A DNA stretch of 11,626 nt from Clostridiales bacterium (lineage in GTDB: Bacteria > Bacillota > Clostridia > Peptostreptococcales > Anaerovoracaceae), in contig WRJV01000282.1 in NCBI GenBank assembly GCA_009778415.1, forward strand, positions 1 to 11,626, given 5' to 3'. Under the pieces are notes generated by a model. The model was not told the origin of the DNA. It saw only the letters and a program-made list of their open reading frames with translations, and searched no databases. Every line of letters starts with the position of its first letter. The stretch's first letter is position 1. The translations under genes were made by a program, and so were the position numbers. This document shows positions 6,579 through 11,626 of this stretch, piece by piece.

Positions 6579-8237
6579 ATGAAAAAGAGAAAAATGTTCG
6601 CGATTGCTCTGGTACTGGCTTGCGTTTGCTCTCTTTGCAGCTGCGGCGGCGGTGGGCAGACAGGCGGTGATGGCACTTCTGCACTGCGAGTGGGCTGGAC
6701 TTCAGAACCTGACGTGCTGAACCCGCTCACCTCTAACAGCACAGAATCCCTTCAGGTTACGAGCCTTGTCTACGAGCCGCTTGTCGGCTACAGCGCCAAC
6801 CTCGAAACCGCATGCAAACTTGCGGAAAGCTACGCATACAGCGACGACGGGATGACAGTGACCTACCGGCTGAGGCATGGCGTCAAATGGCACGACGACG
6901 AAGACTTTACAGCTGAAGACGTAGTCGGCACATACAACATTGTCAGGGATTGCGAGTTCAGCAAAGCTTCCGCCTATACCGGGCATCTGGAAAAAATATA
7001 CGCACAGGACGACTATACGGTAGTTATGGAATTCAGCGAGCCTCAAGCGTTCAACTTGGCTTACGCCGTACCGATACTGCCGATGCACATCTGGGGAGGG
7101 ATGTCCGAAGAAGACATAAGGCTGTACGCCGACAAGGCCCCAATAGGGACAGGACCCATGAGGTTTGTCGAATGGAAGCAGGGCGATACGGTCACGCTGG
7201 CCGGAAACGCCGATTATTACGGCGAAGAGCCGGGGCCGCCCGGCATCGTATTCACGCGGTACGGCAACGAGGACGCAATGGTGCAGGCGCTCACGGCGGG
7301 CGACCTTGACATTGTGGCTGAGCTGGGGCCGTCCGCTTGGGAGAGCATGCCGGAGCTGCCGGACATCCGGAGGGTTTCCCTGCCGGGGTTCTCTTTCCAT
7401 ATGGTAGGCATTAACTGCAGCGACAGCGAATCGTCGCTGGGGAACCCGATGCTGCGGGACAAAACTGTCAGGCAGGCGTTGAGCTGCGCCATGGACCGGG
7501 TGCAGATAACGGAAATTGCCTTGGCCAGCCACGGCTTGCCAGGATCGTCCCTGCTCCCCCCTGGGTTGCTGGGCTGGCACTACGACGTGCCCGAGCCGGA
7601 GCGCATGGACGGAGACATAGAAAAAGCCAAGAAGCTGCTTGAAGGCGCCGGCTATACCGAAACCGGGGGCAGCGGCATACGCGAGAAAGACGGGCAGAAA
7701 ATGGCATTCAGGATGATCGCCCAAGAGTCCTCTCCGCTTGACGTGCAGGCGGCTCAAATGTTTCAGAGCATGGCAAGGGAGGCGGGGATAGAGCTTCTCC
7801 TTTCAATTGTGGACGAAAGCGCAATGGCTGCGGCAATCTTTGGCGGCGATGCGCCGGATTTTGACTTGTTCGTGTGGCACCGGGATTCGGACTGCCTTGA
7901 CCCGAGCTGTCTGACGGGAATGCTGCTTACCAGCCAAATCGGGGCGGCAAACGACGTCCGCTACTCCAACCCGGAATTCGACGCGCTCTATTTGCAGCAG
8001 ATTGTCGAAATGGACCCGGTCAAGCGCAAAGAGCTAGTGGGCGAGATGCAAAAAATCTTCTACGGCGACGCCGCGTACCTGATCATGTGGAACCAAGACA
8101 AGCTGCAAGCGTACCGCACTGACAGGTTTGCCGGGTGGGTGGAGACGCCGGGAGGCGTAATCTGCAATGTTACGTACGATAATTATACCAATATCAAGCC
8201 ACTTCAGGCGGCAGAAAGGGTATCTGATGAAAGATGA
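6579..8237 (+). CDS. Peptide-type ABC transporter solute-binding lipoprotein (SBP family 5)
   Basis: The protein has 552 residues. The ATG at 6579 is 9 nt after AAGGAG. MKKRK, a hydrophobic stretch and the lipobox L-C-S-C22 followed by a Gly-rich linker mark a lipoprotein, so the mature protein would be tethered outside the membrane at C22. The body fits the DppA/OppA group (SBP_bac_5): an N-terminal segment naming placement (GWTSEPDVLNPLTSNSTESL), LRHGVKWHDDEDFTAEDVV from residue 98, and the C-terminal YSNPEFDALY from Y462 with the usual AAYLIMWNQDKLQAYR ending. Family members bind oligopeptides or dipeptides, less often nickel chelates or sugars. The overlapping M20 peptidase downstream favours peptides. 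No permease or ATPase genes are in the window, so it must use components encoded elsewhere or act as an orphan. Confidence 0.88.
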   Translation: MKKRKMFAIALVLACVCSLCSCGGGGQTGGDGTSALRVGWTSEPDVLNPLTSNSTESLQVTSLVYEPLVGYSANLETACKLAESYAYSDDGMTVTYRLRHGVKWHDDEDFTAEDVVGTYNIVRDCEFSKASAYTGHLEKIYAQDDYTVVMEFSEPQAFNLAYAVPILPMHIWGGMSEEDIRLYADKAPIGTGPMRFVEWKQGDTVTLAGNADYYGEEPGPPGIVFTRYGNEDAMVQALTAGDLDIVAELGPSAWESMPELPDIRRVSLPGFSFHMVGINCSDSESSLGNPMLRDKTVRQALSCAMDRVQITEIALASHGLPGSSLLPPGLLGWHYDVPEPERMDGDIEKAKKLLEGAGYTETGGSGIREKDGQKMAFRMIAQESSPLDVQAAQMFQSMAREAGIELLLSIVDESAMAAAIFGGDAPDFDLFVWHRDSDCLDPSCLTGMLLTSQIGAANDVRYSNPEFDALYLQQIVEMDPVKRKELVGEMQKIFYGDAAYLIMWNQDKLQAYRTDRFAGWVETPGGVICNVTYDNYTNIKPLQAAERVSDER

Positions 8238-9387
8238 AATAGCAGAAGTCTTGAAAAAGCTCATATCAATTGATTCTTCAAATGCTTTTTTAGTGCCGGG
8301 CAGCCCCGGCGAAAGCGAAATCCTGCGTTATATAAAAGGCTACCTAGAGGAGCTCGGCCTTAATGCCAGCCTTGAGGACACTGGGGACGGGCATGAAAAC
8401 CTGTTTGCCACGATCCCCGGAACCGGCAAGGGGAAACCCGTTACGCTGTGCGCGCACACCGATACGGTCGGGTACGCTCAATGGAGGGACAGAGCGCTGA
8501 AAGCCGTTGTTTCGGGACACAGGCTCACCGGCCTCGGCGCTTGCGACGACAAAGGCCATTGCGCAGCCATGATGCTGGTGGCAAAGGCGCTGGCTGGGAG
8601 GAAAAAACGCCTGCCTGGCGACGTCCATCTTGCGTTTGTTGCCGACGAGGAAGGGGAGTCCCGAGGCAGCTTGGCTTATGTGAAGGCGCACTCGCCGGAA
8701 GCGGTTCTGATCTTGGAGCCGGCGCCCCTCCACCGCATCAAGGTTTCCCACCAAGGGTTCGGGTGGCTGAACATAAAAGTCAAAGGGCAGTCGGCTTGCG
8801 GCTCTGCGGCAGGCACGGCAGACGCGATAGCAAGGATGGGCGAGGTGATAGTCCGCTTGCAGAGGAACCAGAGGGAAGTATTCGCGAAAAACCAGCACCC
8901 GCTGAACGGGGAGACAGTGTACCACACAGGAATGGTAAGGGGCGGCAGCGATTTTGCCACGTACCCGGACTTTTGCGAACTGGGGATTGAAATCGGCATT
9001 CAACCCGGAGAAACCATAGAAAAGCGAATTCAGGAAATAAACGAAATTTTCGAAGAAGTGGAAGCTATGTATCCAGACTTTGAAGGCAGCGTAGAAATTG
9101 TCGTTGCGAGAGGCCCATTTGAAACAAAAGGCGCGGAAGACCTGTACCGGGCCTTGTCGGAAGAGGTTGAAAAGGAGCTGGGGGTAGAGGCTGAAGCTGC
9201 CGGCGAAAATTCATGGGGCGACGCGCAGATTTTTCAGGACGCCGGATTCCCGGCGCTAGGCATCGGCGCAGTTGGCGGAAACCTACACGCCCCAGACGAA
9301 TGGGTTTCACTGCCCCAGCTTGAGCGCTTGATGAACGTGCTGGTTGAAACCTTGAAGCGGTACTGCATGAATGTAACTGAAATGTAA
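8227..9387 (+). CDS. M20-family zinc metallopeptidase/deacylase (ArgE/DapE/CPG2 group)
   Basis: I choose ATG 8227 (386 residues). It has GAAAGGG at 8214-8220 and overlaps the lipoprotein stop by 11 bp, which implies translational coupling; the frame extends 20 codons further up, but that part lies inside the previous gene. The metal-binding set is complete: H77 (AHTDTV, with D79 as helper), D107 (CDDKG), E141/E142 (DEEGES, catalytic Glu plus ligand), E164 (LEP) and H354 (GGNLHAP). The lid/dimerisation domain begins around FGWLNIKVKG. There is no signal peptide, so the enzyme is cytoplasmic. Family members hydrolyse N-acyl amino acids, dipeptides or folyl-glutamate. Its coupling to a peptide-binding protein suggests it processes the imported ligand, but the exact substrate cannot be named; argE or dapE would be over-specific. 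Confidence 0.88.
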   Translation: MKDEIAEVLKKLISIDSSNAFLVPGSPGESEILRYIKGYLEELGLNASLEDTGDGHENLFATIPGTGKGKPVTLCAHTDTVGYAQWRDRALKAVVSGHRLTGLGACDDKGHCAAMMLVAKALAGRKKRLPGDVHLAFVADEEGESRGSLAYVKAHSPEAVLILEPAPLHRIKVSHQGFGWLNIKVKGQSACGSAAGTADAIARMGEVIVRLQRNQREVFAKNQHPLNGETVYHTGMVRGGSDFATYPDFCELGIEIGIQPGETIEKRIQEINEIFEEVEAMYPDFEGSVEIVVARGPFETKGAEDLYRALSEEVEKELGVEAEAAGENSWGDAQIFQDAGFPALGIGAVGGNLHAPDEWVSLPQLERLMNVLVETLKRYCMNVTEM

Positions 9388-9404
9388 CCACGCTGTTGTA
9401 TAAT
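9377..9404 (+). promoter_or_regulatory. Sigma-A-type promoter for the C69 peptidase gene
   Basis: CTGAAA at 9377-9382 (4 of 6 against TTGACA) and a perfect TATAAT at 9399-9404 are spaced by 16 nt. The -35 overlaps the last codons of the M20 gene. No terminator is seen between the two genes, so readthrough from the upstream operon is also possible. Transcription would start near 9411, giving a leader of about 210 nt. Confidence 0.65.
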
Positions 9405-9410
9405 AATAGT

Positions 9411-9622
9411 GGTAAGGTTATTAAAGACATGAAATTATGAAATTATGGAAAGGAAGTGATAGCGTGGCGGGGCCCACGCCAGATGAATAAGCCGCTTGGC
9501 CATGCCGCCCGGCAGCAGGGCAAGAGCAGAGAACCACAACTCTTGAAAAAAGAGGCTGAAAATAGAGAACCACGACTCCAGAACAAAAGAGGCGATACAA
9601 CAATTTATTGGAGGTATTTAAA
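9411..9622 (+). promoter_or_regulatory. Long 5' leader of the C69 peptidase gene with duplicated conserved block
   Basis: This leader holds the counterparts of the hydrolase leader blocks: 9490-9518 and 9552-9593. In order there are two copies of GAAATTAT (9431-9446), a hairpin GCGTGG/CCACGC (9462-9467 with 9474-9479), a hairpin TGCC/GGCA (9503-9506 with 9511-9514), then an imperfect tandem repeat with 36-nt period starting at 9528 and 9564 (each begins AGAGAACCAC and ends near GAGGC). CTCTT/AAGAG (9540-9544 with 9550-9554) can pair within the first copy. A GTG ORF at 9456 with AAGG upstream reads through the whole repeat and overlaps the peptidase start out of frame, ending at 9644. The true ribosome binding site is GGAGG at 9610-9614. 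Confidence 0.6.
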
Positions 9623-11566
9623 ATGCAAAACAGAAAACTATTAAAACTGGCGGTTGCGTTTGCCTTGGTGCTGACGTTGCTTGCCCCGATGAACATGTGG
9701 GCTTTTGCGGCAGGCGACGCAAGCGTTGCCGATGGCGACGAAGGCAAATGCACGTCCGTTTACTTCGGCAAGGACACTACCGACAGCGGCGCCTGCTTCT
9801 ATGGCCGTACTGAGGACTATTCGTATTCGTGGAGAAAAGTGCTCTGGGTCGAGCCGGCAGCCACCCACGAGCCTGGCGACATGTTCGTGTCCAACGAGAG
9901 CGGGTCATCCTTCAGGTGGCCCTACCCGGAGCAGACGCTGCGCTACCAGACCTGCCCTGACTCCTACTACAACGAGCGCAACGGGCGCACTTCATACGGC
10001 GAGATAGCCATGAACGAAGCCGGCGTCGTGGTTTCCGCCACCGTCACCCTCAACAGCCCAAGGTCCCAGATCACCAGTGCCACAGGCGGCAACGACCCGT
10101 TGGTAAGGAACGACGGCGGCCTTATGGAGATAGACACCCCCGACCTCGTGCTGATGTCTGCCAAGACAGCCAGGGAAGGCATCGAGATCCTTGCTGAGAT
10201 CTGCGACGTCAGAGGCGCTTCAGGCTGCGAGGGCACACAAATCGGCGACCCCAACGAAGTGTGGTTCTTCCAAGTGCTTTCCGGTCACCAGTATGTCGGC
10301 GTGAAATGCCCGCCTGACATGGTCGGGCTCTCGCCCAACATGACGGCAAACGTCGGATTCAACGGATACGGCGGCGAGAACGGGTACCTTGACGTCACGG
10401 ACACCGAAAACGTCATCGCCTCGCCGGGCCTTATCGCTACTGCGCAGAAAGCCGGCACATACGTAGGCAACGCCGAGGGCACCGCGATCAAAATCGCCGA
10501 TTCGTACGTCTCAAACACGTACAACCACACGACCAACGCCCGTCTGCGAAACGGGTTCGGCTACTTTTTCGGCCTGACGACGCAGGCAGAGATAAACGCC
10601 CTGTTCCCTGTGGCGACAAAGACGGTTGACTACTTCATCACGCCTCCGGCAGACAAGAAGTACTCGCTGTACGAGGCCATGAGGATGCTTGCAGACACCG
10701 GCCAAGGCGCCGCATGGGCCGTAGCCGGGACTACCAACGGCCAGTCCATCGGCAACGAGAACACTCAGGAAGCGCATATTATTGAGCAGAGGCCTTGGAT
10801 GCCTGACGAGCTGGCGACTATAGAATGGATCGCCATGGGCCCGGCCGAGTTCAGCGTCTACCTGCCGTTCTTTGGCAACCTGATAACCGACGTATTTGAC
10901 AAGTTCTACATTTCCGACCATCAGAGCTACATTCAGGGCGACCCCTACGCCAACAGCTTCTGGCACACGTTCAGGGGGCTACACAACCTCTCGACGAGGG
11001 GCACCGTGACAGCTTCAAACACCACCGTGACGATAGCCAACAAAGCCAAGTACGGGGCTGGCGTGAAAGCTTTCTGGGAAAGGTACCAAAAGTCGCTGAT
11101 CGAGCAGCAGGCTGTTGTCGACAAGGCTTTGGAAAAATATTTAGCCAAAGAGGGGCGCGAAGCGACTGAAGCGCTGATCACCAGCATATCCATGGCAGTC
11201 CAAGAGGAGGCCTATGACTATGCTCAGATGCTGACGGCAGAGCTAAAAGCGTACGTGGCTGCGGGCGCGGCCGGCAATTTCGTGCCGTCGTACCTGGATG
11301 ATGAGGACGCTGTCCCGACTTATGCAGCCTTAGTGAAGATACTGGACGAAGCAGCCCCGTCAGCCTCCGTAGCGAAGCTAAACGGAAACAAAAACGAGCT
11401 GACAGTCACCGTTACTGAATACTATTTTGACGATTCGGTAAACATCATCACAAAGACGTTCCTGATCGACAACAATGCGGCCGGAACGTATGATGTAGAA
11501 GGTTACAAAGTCTATGTTGACACCAAAGGGAACACTCAAATCCGCGAATGCCGCTTCGTGCAATAG
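9623..11566 (+). CDS. Secreted C69-family dipeptidase (Ntn hydrolase, PepD-like)
   Basis: I choose ATG 9623 (647 residues), 8 nt after GGAGG; the in-frame TTG at 9608 overlaps that site and is rejected. Residues 1-30 form a signal peptide ending AFAA. The family landmark is C43 in KCTSVYFGKD, followed by GRTEDYSY (from G61): in C69 enzymes this Cys becomes the N-terminal nucleophile after a short propeptide is removed. Later matches include YGEIAMNEAGV, GDPNEVWFFQ (from about residue 208) and the PFFGN region near the end of the core. The last 100 or so residues, after the catalytic domain, form an unassigned tail with neither dockerin nor sorting signal. The enzyme should cleave dipeptides outside the cell, perhaps feeding the lipoprotein/M20 system just upstream. 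Length exceeds the roughly 470-residue classical PepD, consistent with the extra tail. Confidence 0.87.
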   Translation: MQNRKLLKLAVAFALVLTLLAPMNMWAFAAGDASVADGDEGKCTSVYFGKDTTDSGACFYGRTEDYSYSWRKVLWVEPAATHEPGDMFVSNESGSSFRWPYPEQTLRYQTCPDSYYNERNGRTSYGEIAMNEAGVVVSATVTLNSPRSQITSATGGNDPLVRNDGGLMEIDTPDLVLMSAKTAREGIEILAEICDVRGASGCEGTQIGDPNEVWFFQVLSGHQYVGVKCPPDMVGLSPNMTANVGFNGYGGENGYLDVTDTENVIASPGLIATAQKAGTYVGNAEGTAIKIADSYVSNTYNHTTNARLRNGFGYFFGLTTQAEINALFPVATKTVDYFITPPADKKYSLYEAMRMLADTGQGAAWAVAGTTNGQSIGNENTQEAHIIEQRPWMPDELATIEWIAMGPAEFSVYLPFFGNLITDVFDKFYISDHQSYIQGDPYANSFWHTFRGLHNLSTRGTVTASNTTVTIANKAKYGAGVKAFWERYQKSLIEQQAVVDKALEKYLAKEGREATEALITSISMAVQEEAYDYAQMLTAELKAYVAAGAAGNFVPSYLDDEDAVPTYAALVKILDEAAPSASVAKLNGNKNELTVTVTEYYFDDSVNIITKTFLIDNNAAGTYDVEGYKVYVDTKGNTQIRECRFVQ

Positions 11567-11618
11567 CAGACAATAGCAGGCAATAGCAAACAGCAAAAAC
11601 AAAATAGCCAATAGCAGA
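11561..11618 (+). repeat. Short 10-bp tandem repeat (CAATAGCA-type) at and after the C69 stop
   Basis: CAATAGCAGA (11561), CAATAGCAGG (11571) and CAATAGCAAA (11581) are contiguous, and a further CAATAGCAGA starts at 11609 after a degenerate stretch. The first copy contains the peptidase stop codon (TAG, 11564-11566). Slippage expansion is the simplest origin. No terminator is visible before the window ends at 11626. Confidence 0.7.
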
Positions 11619-11626
11619 GGGCTCAA

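Noticed and set aside
6702..7757. 351-codon minus-strand open frame opposite the binding lipoprotein
   Set aside because: It is long only because of GC-rich codon use; no domain, signal or ribosome binding site is seen, and the sense frame is a clear SBP family 5 protein.
8167..8226. Upstream extension of the M20 peptidase start
   Set aside because: The extra 20 residues lie inside the lipoprotein gene and do not resemble the M20 N-terminus; ATG 8227 has a better-placed ribosome binding site and the usual overlap geometry.
9411..9622. Cyclic di-GMP (GEMM) or another known riboswitch in the C69 leader
   Set aside because: GGCAGCAGGGC faintly resembles the GEMM 3' half, but the conserved GACGCAAAGCC-type segment and tetraloop are missing in both leaders.
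11561..11618. CRISPR-like array at the right edge
   Set aside because: The repeats are only 10 bp, without spacers, and begin inside the C69 coding end; this is a simple tandem repeat.

Overview
The window looks like chromosomal DNA from a Gram-positive anaerobe of the Firmicutes, most likely a gut or rumen member of the Clostridia. Three things suggest this: a sortase-type cell-wall anchor (IPKTG), a type I dockerin, and strong AGGAGG-like ribosome binding sites. By eye the base composition is moderately GC-rich. I do not recognise the species, and no phage, transposon, CRISPR, rRNA or tRNA features are visible. Most of the encoded proteins are exported, and together they suggest a surface that attaches to and digests glycan or protein material.

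Layout: (1) 3-2186 (+) is the C-terminal part of a wall-anchored, SpaA-type repeat adhesin, cut by the left window edge. (2) 2199-2239 is a perfect 14-bp hairpin serving as terminator for two convergent genes. (3) 2267-6169 (-) is a 1300-residue secreted glycoside hydrolase resembling the GH36/melibiase (clan GH-D) group, followed by a carboxypeptidase-regulatory-like module, a cohesin-like module and a dockerin. (4) 6170-6578 is a divergent intergenic region with a long hydrolase leader on the minus strand and a sigma-A-like promoter plus a tandem hairpin element on the plus strand. (5) 6579-8237 (+) is a family 5 peptide-type solute-binding lipoprotein, translationally coupled to (6) 8227-9387 (+), a cytoplasmic M20 metallopeptidase. 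(7) 9377-9622 holds a promoter and a leader of about 210 nt. (8) 9623-11566 (+) is a secreted C69-family (Ntn-hydrolase) dipeptidase.

The most unusual observation is that the leaders of the dockerin hydrolase (minus strand) and the C69 peptidase (plus strand), more than 3 kb apart and on opposite strands, are homologous to each other. A 42-nt block matches at 39 positions and sits 34 and 29 nt upstream of the two start codons, in the same sense as each gene. A second 29-nt block upstream of it matches at 23 positions. Both leaders also carry a short GTG-initiated ORF with a Shine-Dalgarno sequence. This looks like a shared regulatory leader for exported enzymes, either a structured RNA or a leader peptide, that I cannot assign to a known family.

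Functionally, the adhesin would hold the cell on a surface. The dockerin hydrolase could be docked onto a cohesin partner outside the cell. The exported C69 enzyme, the binding lipoprotein and the M20 peptidase form a plausible peptide capture and breakdown chain. The permease for the binding protein, any sortase and any scaffoldin are not in the window.
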